A stretch of DNA of 57,087 nucleotides, from contig JAMLIC010000058.1 in assembly GCA_023954375.1 (NCBI GenBank), positions 1 through 57,087 on the forward strand, written 5' to 3'. The DNA is from Planctomycetota bacterium. Lineage in GTDB: Bacteria; Planctomycetota; J058. Shown here in pieces: positions 41,486 through 50,487 of this stretch (position 1 is the first letter of the stretch; every line of letters starts with the position of its first letter). The notes below the pieces were generated by a model. It was given only the letters and a program-made list of their open reading frames with translations. It ran no database searches and was not told the origin of the DNA. The position numbers and the translations under genes were made by a program.

Positions 41486-43261
41486 ATGAAGCCCGCCTGC
41501 TCACCCCGCGGCCGGCGCGCCGCCCTGGCCGCGGCCCGGGCCGCCCTGCGCGCCGACCTGGGCTGGCTCCGCGGCTACCCGGTCGGCCGCGCCCGCGCGG
41601 GCGCGCTCCCGTGGCTCGTCGTCCCGGCCCCGGCGCGCGGCGCCGTCCCGCGCGAGGTCACGGTCGACCGCGCGCGCCTGCGCGAGGCGAGCGGCGCGCT
41701 CGCCTGCCTGCCGCGCCGCTTCCCGCGCGCCCTGCCGGCGCTCGTCGGCGGCGAGGGCGCGGCCTGGGTGGAGCGCGCCCGCGAGGTCCTGGGCTGGCTG
41801 GGCGCGGCCGTCCACGAGGGCGCGCCGCTGCCGGGGATCGCCGAGCGCCTCGCGGGCCTCGACCCCGCCCTGGTCGCCCGGGCCCTGGCCGCCCCGGCGG
41901 CGGGGCCGCTCGTCGACGCGCTCGCCTGGGTGCACGCGCTCGACCCCGCGCGGCTGACGGCGGCGCTCGAGCAGGTCGTCACGCGCGCCGAGGGCCTCGG
42001 GCGCCTCGTCGCCGCGTGCCCGGACGCCGGGCCGCTCACCGTCGGCCTCGTCGGCCTCGCGCTCGACGCCCCGCGCGGCCCGGCGGCGGGCCTCCTCGAC
42101 CTGCTCGGGCGCGAGGCGCCCTGGACGATCGCCCTCGAGGCGGACCCGGCGCCGCTCGAGGCGCTCGCCGCCGCCCTCGAGCGCAAGCGGCCGCCGCCGG
42201 CCGAGGGCCCCGCGCCGCGCCCGTCCGCGCCGCTGGGCCCGGCGCTCGTCGACCTCGCCGGCGACGCGCTGGCCCTCGACGGGGGCGCGCGCGACCGCGC
42301 CCTCGGCGTGCTCGTCGCCGTGGCCCCGGCGCCGCTCGTCGAGCGCTGGGCCCGCTGGTGGGCCCAGGTCGCGGCGCGCGCCGCGGCGGCCCGGCGCCTG
42401 CTCGCCGCCCCCGGCGGTGTGGCGCAGCGCGACGAGCGCCGCGCCGTGGCGCGCGTCGGCGGGGGCTCGCGCGCGGCCGCCCGCCCGTCGCGTCGACGTG
42501 GTGAACTGGCACGTCGCGCGCGACGTTCCGCGCTGCCTGCGGCCGCCGGCGAGCGGCTCCTCGACGTGCTCGGCGCGATCGACCCGGAGCTGGCGGTCTC
42601 CTGGGGCGACGCGGCGCGGCTCGCGCTGGCCATGACGGTCCAGGCGCGGCGGTGCGACCCGACGCGCGCGCTGGGCGTGCTGGCGCAGGTGCTCCGCGCG
42701 GCGCCGGGCGCGTTCGGGGGCGGGGCGGTGCTCCTCGCCGCCGAGCTGATCGACGAGGCCCCGCGCCTCCTGCGCCACGCGCCGCTCGTGGTGGACGCCC
42801 TCGTCGGCGTGGCGCGGCGAGGGGGGCGCCTCGACGCGTCGCTGGCGCTGACGCTGGCGCTCGAGCTCGCGGCGCGCGTGGGCGACGCCCGCGCGGCCGC
42901 GGCCTTCCTGCGGGCCCTCGAGGCGGCCGACGCGCGCCCGCGGAGCGAGCTGCCGGCGCTCCTCGTCGCCCTGTGCGGGCGCGACCCCGCCCGCCTGCCC
43001 GCGGTGCTGGGCGCGCTGGGGACCGTCGAGTGGCCCCGCGCCCACGCCGACGCGCTGGCGGCGCTCGCCGCGCGCGACGACGCGCGCGCCCTCCTCTGCG
43101 ACGCGCTGGCGGCGGGAGAGGTCGGGCGCGCGCGGCGCCTGGCGCTCCTGAGCGGGATCATCGCTGGCCTCGCGGGCGCGCTCGACGAGGCGCCGCCGCC
43201 GGCGCCGGTCGAGGGGGACGTCGCCGACGCGCGCGGCGCGCTCGCCCGCGAGGCCGCGGCG
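41486..43261 (+). CDS. N-terminal part of a large Ala/Arg-rich helical protein, frame lost near 43.26 kb
   Basis: An open frame from the ATG at 41486. It is helical, with repeat-like character (LAGLDPALVARALAAPAAG, HALDPARLTAALEQV, AELIDEAPRLLRHAPLVVDA), suggesting HEAT/TPR-like repeats. No catalytic motif is visible. Between about 42415 and 42540 the reading becomes unconvincing and may include compensating indels; convincing sequence resumes at GERLLDVLGAIDPELA. After LAREAAAL near 43261 this frame degenerates into Arg/Pro/Ala strings, whereas a different frame carries a good domain downstream. It probably belongs with that downstream part as one gene. Confidence 0.5.
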
Positions 43262-43308
43262 CTCGAAAGCGCTCGCTCCCGGCCGCGGCCGAGCCGCGCC
43301 GGAGCTTC

Positions 43309-44688
43309 ATGCGCCGCGCCTGCGCGCCTCGGCCGGCGCCTCGCGGGCCACGACGTGGCGCCCGCGCGCCGCCGGCGCGCCGCCGCCCGGCGCGCGGCGC
43401 GGCGCCGCCTGCGCGCGCGGCCGACGCGTGGGCGGCCGCCGTCGAGCGCCGCGCCGCGGCCGCGCTCGCCGCCTGGCTGGGGCGGTCCGTCCCCGCGGAG
43501 TGGCTCGCCTGCCCGCGCCGCGCGGCGGTCCTCGCCGCGCTGGTCGACCTGCCGGACCGCGAGGGCCTGCGCGCCCTGGCCGCGCGCCTCCTGCGCGCGC
43601 GCCTCGACCCGGCGCCCTGGGACCTGCGCGGCGCCCGCGAGAACCGCGCCTTCCTGGCCCGCCTGCGCGCCCGCGGCCTCGACCCGGAGCCGTGGGTCGA
43701 GGGGCTCCCGCCTCGCACCTGGACGCCGCCCGGGGAGGCCGCGCCGCTCACCCTGCGCCTCGAGGACGACCCGCTCGAGGTCCTGCGCATGGGCGAGCCC
43801 TTCCGCACCTGCCTCGCGCCCGGGGCGTTCAACTTCTTCGCCGCGCTCGTCGACGCGGCGGACATCAACAAGCGCGTGCTCTACGCCCGCCGCGCGGACG
43901 CCGCGATCGTCGGCCGCTGCCTCCTCGCGCTGACCGACGAGGGGGCGCTCCTCACCTACCACCCCTACTGCCACGACGCGGCGCTCGGGTTCGTCGAGCA
44001 GGTGCGGGCGGTCGTGCGGGACCTGGCCGCGGCGATGAAGTCGCGGGTCGCCTCGACCGGCGACGTCTCGACCCTGCTGGCGGGCGACTGGTACTGCGAC
44101 GAGCCCGAGGACCTCGTGGGCGCGGTCCGGGTCACCGAGGAGGCCCTGCGCGACCTCCTCGCCGGCGCGACCCCCGGCGACGTCGCGGCCCGCCTCGAGG
44201 CGCTCGGCCCGGCGCTCGACGGGGAGGTCCTCGCGCGCGTCCTCGACCTGCCGCTCCTCGAGGAGCGCCCCGACCTCGCCCTCGGCCTCGCGCCGCTCGT
44301 CGTCACCCGCCGCGCCCCGCCGCGCGCGCGCGTCGACGCGGCCGTCCGCCTCGTCGCGGCCGGCGCGCCGGAGCCCGCGCGGGCGCTCGTCCACGGCCTG
44401 CGGCCCGAGCAGGTCGACGGGGCGCGCGCGGCGCGCCTCGCCGGGGTGCTCCTGGCGCTCGGCCGCGCGCACGCGGCCCACCAGGTCCTGCGGCGCAGCG
44501 CCCCCCGGCGCGAGGAGGAGCACGACGGCGAGCGCCTCGCGGCCTGGGGCGCGGTGTGCGAGGCCCTCCACCGCCTCGCCGCCGCCCGGGAGCACTACGC
44601 GCGCGGCGCGGCCGCGCCGGGACCCGCGGCCGTCCGCGAGCGCTGCCGGGTCCGCCTCGAGGCGCTCCAGCGCGCGCGCGCGGGGTGA
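43309..44688 (+). CDS. Conserved-looking domain of unknown function, probable C-terminal part of the preceding gene
   Basis: A 459-residue frame with an ATG start at 43309, although good sequence begins only near AAWLGRSVPAEWL (about 43470). The central domain is distinctive: WDLRGARENRAFLARLRARG, LEDDPLEVLRMGEPFRTCL, FNFFAALVDAADINKRVLYA, IVGRCLLALTDEGALLTYHP, YCHDAALGFV and WYCDEPEDL. Conserved-looking Cys and His residues and the strand-turn-strand pattern VLYARR...VGRCLLAL resemble an acyltransferase-like sheet, but I cannot assign a family. The C-terminus has TPR-like helices. It lies 57 bases before the kinase gene, same strand. Confidence 0.55.
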   Translation: MRRACAPRPAPRGPRRGARAPPARRRPARGAAPPARAADAWAAAVERRAAAALAAWLGRSVPAEWLACPRRAAVLAALVDLPDREGLRALAARLLRARLDPAPWDLRGARENRAFLARLRARGLDPEPWVEGLPPRTWTPPGEAAPLTLRLEDDPLEVLRMGEPFRTCLAPGAFNFFAALVDAADINKRVLYARRADAAIVGRCLLALTDEGALLTYHPYCHDAALGFVEQVRAVVRDLAAAMKSRVASTGDVSTLLAGDWYCDEPEDLVGAVRVTEEALRDLLAGATPGDVAARLEALGPALDGEVLARVLDLPLLEERPDLALGLAPLVVTRRAPPRARVDAAVRLVAAGAPEPARALVHGLRPEQVDGARAARLAGVLLALGRAHAAHQVLRRSAPRREEEHDGERLAAWGAVCEALHRLAAAREHYARGAAAPGPAAVRERCRVRLEALQRARAG

Positions 44689-44745
44689 CGACGCAGGGCG
44701 ACCGTCCGGCTGGCACCCGCCGCCGCGACCGGGCATCGTGGCGGC

Positions 44746-46494
44746 GTGACCCGTCCGCCGCCCTTCCGGATCGTGCGCCCGCTGGGCAAGGGCGGCATGG
44801 CGTCCGTGTTCGAGGTGGCCCTGCCCGACGACCCGCGCCGCCTCGCGGCGAAGGTCCTCGCGGCGCGCAGCCCGACGGCGCGCGAGCGCTTCCGCCGCGA
44901 GGGCGAGGTGCTCGCGCGCCTGCGCCACCCGCACGTCGTCGCGGTCCACGGCTCGGGCGAGCTCGAGGACGGGCGCCCGTACCTCCTCCTCGACCTCGTC
45001 GACGGCCGCTCGCTCACCGAGCACCTCGCCCGGGCCGGCCCCCTGCCCGTGGCCGAGGCCCTGCGCCTGGCGCGCGAGGTCGCGGCGGCGCTCGCCGCGG
45101 CGCACGGGGCCGGGGTCGTGCACCGCGACGTGAAGCCCGACAACGTGCTCCTCGACGCGGCGGGCCGCGCGCTCCTCACCGACTTCGGGATCGCCCTGGC
45201 CCTCGACCAGGAGCGCCTGACGCGCACCGGCCAGTGGGCGGGGACGCTGCACTACATGGCCCCCGAGCAGCTCTCGGGCGGCGAGCGGGTCGGGCCGCCG
45301 ACCGACGTGTACGCCGTGGGCGCGCTGCTCTACGAGCTCCTCGCCGGCGAGCGCCCCTTCGACGGCGACGACGTCCACCAGCTCGCCGTGGCGATCTCGA
45401 CGCGCGAGCCGCCGCCCTTGCGCACGCACCGGCCCGACGTCCCCGCCGCCATCGCCGCGCTCGTCCACCGCTGCCTGGAGAAGGAGCCGCGCGCGCGCCA
45501 CCCGGACGCCGGCGCGCTGCTCGACGACCTCGACCGGCTCGTCGCGGGCGGGCGCCCGGCGACGTCGATCAGCGGCGTGGCGCTCGGCGTGCGCCGCGCC
45601 CTCCGCCGGCGCCACGTGCGCGCCCTGGCGGCGCTCGCGCTCCTGCTCGCCGCCGGCGGCGCCGTCGCGTCGACGCTCGGCGACGCGCCGCGCGCGCGAG
45701 GCGCTCGCGGCCGCGGCCGACGCCGAGGGGCTGGTCCGCGACCTCGGCGGGGGCGCGGGCGGGACCACCTCCTCGAAGCAGGCCGAGGCCGCCCTGGCCC
45801 GCTGCGAGGCGGCGCGGCCGCGCGCGCGCGGCGACGCGGCCGCGCGCCTCGACGCGGCGGCTGGTCGCCCTGCGCGCGGCCCACGCGCGCGCCGCCGCCC
45901 TGGAGGAGGTCCGCGCCCTGCAGCGCGGCCCCGGGTCGCCGGCGCCGGCGGCCCTGGCGCGGGCGCGCGAGCGCTCGCCCTCGCGCGCGCGGCGACGACG
46001 TCGAGGTCGAGGCGGCGCGCGCCTGGCTACTCCTCACCTGCGGCGACGCCGTCGCGGCCCTCGAGGCCGCGCGGCGCCGCCGACCATCCGCGCGGCGGCT
46101 GGCTGCGCGCCTGGGCGGCGACGCGGGCGGGCGACGCGGAGGCCGCGCTGGCCGCGGCCACGGGCGAGGACCTGCGGGCGGAGGTCGCGCTGGCGCTCGT
46201 CCGCGTCGCGCCGCCGGCGCGCGGCGCCCGGGTCATCGACCTGCGGGGGCCCGCGCCCGCCTCCAGGCGCCCCGCCCCGCGGACGACGCGGCCCGCGCCG
46301 AGCTGCACGTGCTCGCGGACGAGCTCGCCGCGGCCGCCGCCGACGCCCGGGCGGGCGCCGCGTGGGAGCGAGGCCCTGGCCCAGCTCGCCCCTGCGCCGA
46401 GGCGCGCCTCCGGCTCGGGCGCCTCGCCGGCGCCGCGGCGGCCTGCGCGGCCGCGGCGGGGCTGCTCGGCCCCGACCCGGGGTCCCGGCGGTGA
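44746..46494 (+). CDS. Ser/Thr protein kinase, membrane-anchored; frame broken after the transmembrane segment
   Basis: The kinase domain (about residues 7-270) is complete: glycine loop LGKGGMASVFE, Lys in RLAAKVLA, HRDVKPDNVLLD, DFGIA, APEQL and DVYAVGALLYELLAGERPFDG. A transmembrane helix follows (LAALALLLAAGGAVA, about 290-306). The start is GTG. Past about 45695 this frame turns into low-complexity Arg/Gly/Pro, while credible helical sequence appears in other frames, so the natural protein was probably longer and the annotated C-terminus (to 46494) is not real. Bacterial Hanks-type kinases with such a layout sense extracytoplasmic signals through the C-terminal region. Confidence 0.7.
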   Translation: MTRPPPFRIVRPLGKGGMASVFEVALPDDPRRLAAKVLAARSPTARERFRREGEVLARLRHPHVVAVHGSGELEDGRPYLLLDLVDGRSLTEHLARAGPLPVAEALRLAREVAAALAAAHGAGVVHRDVKPDNVLLDAAGRALLTDFGIALALDQERLTRTGQWAGTLHYMAPEQLSGGERVGPPTDVYAVGALLYELLAGERPFDGDDVHQLAVAISTREPPPLRTHRPDVPAAIAALVHRCLEKEPRARHPDAGALLDDLDRLVAGGRPATSISGVALGVRRALRRRHVRALAALALLLAAGGAVASTLGDAPRARGARGRGRRRGAGPRPRRGRGRDHLLEAGRGRPGPLRGGAAARARRRGRAPRRGGWSPCARPTRAPPPWRRSAPCSAAPGRRRRRPWRGRASARPRARGDDVEVEAARAWLLLTCGDAVAALEAARRRRPSARRLAARLGGDAGGRRGGRAGRGHGRGPAGGGRAGARPRRAAGARRPGHRPAGARARLQAPRPADDAARAELHVLADELAAAAADARAGAAWERGPGPARPCAEARLRLGRLAGAAAACAAAAGLLGPDPGSRR

Positions 46495-48212
46495 CCTGGC
46501 CGGTGCTCGGCGAGCGGACCCTCGTGCACCCCGCGACCGCCGCGGCGCTCGGCGAGGCCGAGGCGCGCGCGTGGCTCCTCGACGGGGAGGCCGCGCTCGC
46601 GGCGGCGCGCGCCGCCCGGCCCGGGCCGCCCTCGACGACGCCCGGGCGCTGCTCGCCGCGCGCCTGCTCGAGGCCGACGCGCTCGACCTGCTCGACCGCC
46701 CCGACGAGGCGGCGGAGGTCCTCGCGGAGGCGGCGGGCGCGCCCGTCGCGGACGCCGCCGCGCAGGTGGAGCGCGCGCGGGCGCGCCTGGCCGCGCGCCG
46801 CGGCGAGGCCGCGCCGTCGGCCGAGCCGGACCCGCGCGCGGGCCGAGGCGCTTCGCGCGCGTGGGCCGAGCTCGCGGCCGCCACCTACGGGACGCGCGCC
46901 GCCGGCGGGCACGCCGCCGCGCGCGGCCGCGCTGGGCCGGGCGCGCCGGGCCCTGCTGGCTGGCCGTCGGCGGCGGGCTCGCGGGCCCGAGCGCCTGGAC
47001 GGCGCTGGGTCTCACCCACGTCGACCTCGGCGACCCGGCGGCCGCGGCGGCCTGCGCCGACGGGCCGCCGCGTCGGGGCCGGGGAGCTGGCAGCTCGACG
47101 CCCTCCGCGCCGCGCTCGAGCCGCCGGGGCCCGCGCGCGGCCGCCTGGCGCTCCGGGCGCTCGAGCGCGCCGCGCGGCAGGAGCTGCGCCAGGTCGACCG
47201 CGCCGTCGACGTCGTGGCGGCGGTGCGCGCGCTCGGCCTGGGCGACCCGGGCGCGCACGGCCCCGAGGCCGCGGCCGCGCAGCTCGACCGCGCGAGCGAG
47301 CTCGCGCGCGAGCTCCCGATCCGGCTGGAGCTCGCGCTGCTCCTCGACGAGCGGCTCTCTCGCCTGCCCCTCGACCCGACGCGCCGCGCCGCCGCGGCGG
47401 CGCGGCTGCGCGAGCGGCGGGCGCTGCTCGAGCAGGTCACGCCGCTGCGCGCGCTCGCCCGCCGCGAGGCAGGCGTGCAGCTCCAGGACCCGGCGACCCC
47501 CGGCCACCTGGCGGAGCTCCTGCGCCTCGACCCGGCGAACGCCACCAGCTACCGCGACTACTACACCGTCCGCGGGCAGTTCGTGCCGGGCGGCTTCGAC
47601 GCGCAGGCGCTCGCCCTCGAGCTCGAGCCCCTGAAGACGCTCTGGGACCTGGGCTACGAGGCCGACCGGCTCACGCGGGACAGCGGGCTCGTCGGCCAGA
47701 TGGTCCACGGGGCGGCGCTGGCGGACCACGAGCGCGAGGACGCGGCGCTGCCGCTGGGCCGCGACGACGACCTGCGGCGGGGCCTCGGCGCCGTCCACGC
47801 GGTCGAGCTGCGCAAGGCGCTCGACGCGCCGGCGCGCCTCGGCGCCCTCGATGCCGCCGAGCGCCTCGCGAGGCGCCGGCCGGCCACGCTCGCCGCCTGG
47901 CTCCTCCTCGGGCGCGCGCGCCTCGAGCTCGGCCACGACCCGCACGGCGCGCTCGAGGCGCTGCTCCTGGCGCGCACCCTCCCGGAGCCGTTCGAGGACC
48001 TGCAGCCGAGCTGGGGCACGGTGCCGCTCTTCCACGCGGCCGAGGCCCACGCCGCGGCGGGCGCCTGGGACGCCGCCTGCGCGGCGCTCGAGGAGGCCGC
48101 GGCGCTGGGCTGGCGCGCGACCGAGCGCGCGCGCCGGTCGCGCCACCTCGGGCGCGACCCCGCGCCGCGGCCCCTGGAGGAGCTGCTGCGGCGGGTGGAG
48201 GGCGGGGAGTAG
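45695..48212 (+). pseudogene. Frame-scrambled continuation of the kinase gene with TPR-like helices
   Basis: Credible Ala-rich helical segments alternate between frames: EALAAAADAEGLVRDLG (about 45700), RLVALRAAHARAAALEEV (about 45860), DDVEVEAARAWLLLTCGDA (about 45995), GGWLRAWAATRAGDAEAAL (about 46100), AELHVLADELAAAAADA (about 46295), VLGERTLVHPATAAALGEA (about 46500), ALDDARALLAARLLEADAL (about 46630), GPSAWTALGLTHVDLGDPAA (about 46985), and a long final stretch from about 47085 to the stop at 48212 (PGHLAELLRLDPANATSYRD, LLLGRARLELGHDPHGALEA) with TPR character. The frame changes at least eight times. Either this is a decayed gene or the assembly has indels in its GCGCGC-rich tracts. The stop at 48212 is the natural end of the last frame. 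Confidence 0.55.
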
Positions 48213-48284
48213 GGGAGCTCGCCCCCGCGCCGGGCGCACGGCCGAAGGACCGGGGACCGGGAGCCGGGACACGCGTGAGCCCGG

Positions 48285-48290
48285 TATCAT
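48285..48290 (+). promoter_or_regulatory. Probable -10 element (TATCAT), leaderless arrangement
   Basis: TATCAT is followed by CTCCCC and then the GTG start at 48297. With six bases between hexamer and start codon, the message would begin at the GTG itself. Confidence 0.45.
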
Positions 48291-48296
48291 CTCCCC

Positions 48297-49418
48297 GTGC
48301 CCGCTCCGTCCAGGCAGCCCGCTCCGCCCGCCGCCGCGCCGCCGGCGCTCGAGCGGCGCGGGCCGCCGCGGCTGCGCGCGCGCTTCGGCGACCTCGACCT
48401 GCCGCACGTGGCGCTGGGCGCGTTCCCCACGCCGGTCGAGCCGCTCGAGGGGCTGTCGCGCGCGCTCGGGGCCGAGTGCTGGGTCAAGCGCGACGACCGG
48501 GCCGGCGCGCGCTACGGGGGCAACAAGGTGCGCAAGCTCGAGCTCCTGCTCGGGCGCGCCCTGGCGCGCGGGCGGCGCGGCGTGGTGACGATCGGCGCCT
48601 ACGGCTCGCACCACGCGCTCGCCACCGCGATCTACGGCCGGGCGGTCGGGCTGGACGTGAGCCTCGTGCTCTACCCCCAGCCGATCACCGCGCACGTCCT
48701 CGACGACCTGCTCGCCGACCACGCCGCGGGCGCGCGGCTCGTCTGGACGCCGCACGCGGCGCTCGCGCCGCTCGTCGCCGAGGTCGTGGCCCGCTGCGCG
48801 CCGGCCACCGAGGTCGTGCCGCCCGGCGGGTCGTCGGCGCTCGGGACGCTCGGCCACGTCGAGGGCGCGCTCGAGCTGGCCGACCAGGTCGCGGCGGGCC
48901 TCCTCCCCGCGCCCGACGTCGTCGTCGTCGCCGCCGGCACGTGCGGGACCGCGGCCGGGATCGCGCTGGGGCTCGAGCTCGCCGGGCTGCCGGCCCGCGT
49001 CGTCGCCGTGCGCGTCGTCCCGGCCGCCGTCACGAACGCCTGGCTGCTCCGCCGCCTCGACCTGACCGCGCGGCGCCTCCTGCGCCGGGCCGGCGCGCGC
49101 TGGCGCCGCGGGCGGCGCGCGACGGTCGAGCTCGACCCGCACGAGCTCGGCGGCGGCTACGGCGTCGACACGCCGGCCGCGCGCGCCGCGTGCGAGCGCC
49201 TCGCGGCCGAGGGGCTCGAGCTCGAGACGACCTACACCGGAAAGGCGGCGGCCGCCTTCCTGCGCCTCGCCGGCGACCCGGCCCTGCGCGGGCGCCGCGT
49301 CCTCTTCTGGCACACCTTCTCCAGCGCCGACCTCGCCCCGCTCGTCACCGCGGCCGACCCCGCCGCCCTGCCCGCTCGCTTCCACCCGGCGCTGCGCGAG
49401 GGGGGGCGCTTGGTGTGA
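48297..49418 (+). CDS. D-cysteine desulfhydrase/ACC deaminase-family PLP enzyme
   Basis: A 373-residue fold-type II PLP enzyme. The N-terminal FPTPVEPLEGLSRAL and CWVKRDDRAG lead to YGGNKVRKLELLL, whose first Lys is the PLP-binding residue. GAYGSHHALATA stands where family members have the catalytic QSNH segment, so the usual Gln-Ser-Asn is Gly-Ser-His. VVAAGTCGTAAGIALGLEL is the phosphate-binding glycine loop, and YTGKAAAAFLRLA and VLFWHTF close the fold. Members deaminate ACC or D-cysteine; the altered motif makes the substrate uncertain. The GTG start and the TATCAT hexamer six bases upstream suggest a leaderless message. Confidence 0.85.
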   Translation: MPAPSRQPAPPAAAPPALERRGPPRLRARFGDLDLPHVALGAFPTPVEPLEGLSRALGAECWVKRDDRAGARYGGNKVRKLELLLGRALARGRRGVVTIGAYGSHHALATAIYGRAVGLDVSLVLYPQPITAHVLDDLLADHAAGARLVWTPHAALAPLVAEVVARCAPATEVVPPGGSSALGTLGHVEGALELADQVAAGLLPAPDVVVVAAGTCGTAAGIALGLELAGLPARVVAVRVVPAAVTNAWLLRRLDLTARRLLRRAGARWRRGRRATVELDPHELGGGYGVDTPAARAACERLAAEGLELETTYTGKAAAAFLRLAGDPALRGRRVLFWHTFSSADLAPLVTAADPAALPARFHPALREGGRLV

Positions 49419-49568
49419 TCGCGGCTGCGGCGGAGGATGGCGGGCGCTGCCGTCCGCCGGGGTGGGGGGCGGGGGGCGCCCCCCCCCCCCCGCGCGCGGG
49501 GGGGGGGGGGGGGCGGGCCTTCCCTCGCCTTCGCGCGGCATCGCCTCGCCCTCCTCCGCCTCGCCTGG
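49419..49568. repeat. Degraded or collapsed family A repeat (copy 3)
   Basis: It begins GTGTGATCGCGGCTGCGGCG just at the end of the preceding gene, like the left flank of copies 1 and 2 with small changes. It ends with CTCCGCCTCGCCT, like their right flanks. The centre (about 49471-49516) consists of C and G homopolymers flanking CGCGCGC, which looks like a long hairpin that sequencing or assembly could not resolve. Confidence 0.55.
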
Positions 49569-49745
49569 GGCTCTCGCTGCGGAGGCGCGGTGAGGTGTGC
49601 TCGGAGGCGGTCCGGCCGTCTGCGAAGACGGCCGAGCGGGCGCTCGCGGCCGCGTCGCGCGCTGCACGAGCGGCTCTCGCTGCGGAGGCGCGGTGGAGTG
49701 TGCTCGGAGGCGGCTCGGCCGTCTGCGAAGACGGCCGAGCGGGCG
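49569..49745 (+). repeat. Tandem repeat, 103-base period, each unit with a hairpin
   Basis: GGCTCTCGCTGCGGAGGCGC occurs at 49569 and again at 49672. Both units include TGTGCTCGGAGGCGG and the stem-loop CGGCCGTCT-GCGA-AGACGGCCG (49613-49634; 49714-49739 with an 11-bp stem). Unit 2 ends after GAGCGGGCG near 49745. The first third of each unit resembles the end of the preceding family A copy. Confidence 0.8.
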
Positions 49746-49854
49746 CCGCGCCTGACGACCCACTGCTGGGTTCGAGGACAGGCCCTGGCCTGGTCCAGTA
49801 GCGGCGACTTGCGCCGTGCGGGTCGTTCCGGCCACGCTGGGGGCGGAGGTGCCC

Positions 49855-50484
49855 ATGACGGCCCGCTTCGCCTCGCCGCTGCTCGCCCTGCTGCTCGCCT
49901 TCGTCCTCCTCCCCGCGCCCGCGCGCGCGCAGGACGCGCCGGAGCGCGCGAGGCGCGAGCGGATCGAGCGCCGCCTGCACGAGCTCGAGGCGCAGGCCAT
50001 GGCGGCCAAGGAGCGCGGCGACCACGAGCAGCTCGCGCGGCTGCACGGCGAGCTCGAGGCGCTGCGGGCGCGGCTGCACGCCGCGGGCGCGGGCGACGAG
50101 GGCCGCCGCCGCGAGGCCAAGCGGGAGGCTCACGAGCACGAGCGGGCGGCGCGCGAGCACCTCGAGCGGCTCGAGCGCGAGGTGCGCCTGCGCGTCGAGG
50201 AGGAGACGCGCCGGATCAAGGCCGAGGCGGAGGAGCGGATCCGGCGGGTCGAGGCCGAGGCGCGGGCGCACCTGGAGCGCGCGCACGAGGAGGTGCGCCG
50301 GCGGCTCGCGCACGCGGCCGGGCCGCGCGACGAGCGGCCGGCGGAGCGCCCCCGGTCGGAGGAGGGGGCGCGGCAGGAGCGCCTCGAGCGCGCCCTGCGC
50401 GAGCAGGCCGCGCGCGTGGAGCGGCTCGAGCGCGAGGTGAAGGAGCTCCGCCGGCTGCTGGAGGAGGAGCGGCGCCCGCGGTGA
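49855..50484 (+). CDS. Secreted coiled-coil protein
   Basis: A 209-residue protein with a signal peptide (residues 1-26, ending ARAQ). The rest is an almost uninterrupted Arg/Glu/Ala coiled coil (for example LHELEAQAMAAKERGDHEQL, RLEREVRLRVEEETRRIKAE), with a short break GPRDERPAERPRSEEGARQ near residue 165. The ATG is preceded by GGCGGAGG. No enzymatic motif is present; it is probably a structural or scaffold protein in the periplasm. It is convergent with the RDD protein gene, three bases apart. Confidence 0.7.
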   Translation: MTARFASPLLALLLAFVLLPAPARAQDAPERARRERIERRLHELEAQAMAAKERGDHEQLARLHGELEALRARLHAAGAGDEGRRREAKREAHEHERAAREHLERLEREVRLRVEEETRRIKAEAEERIRRVEAEARAHLERAHEEVRRRLAHAAGPRDERPAERPRSEEGARQERLERALREQAARVERLEREVKELRRLLEEERRPR

Positions 50485-50487
50485 GCG

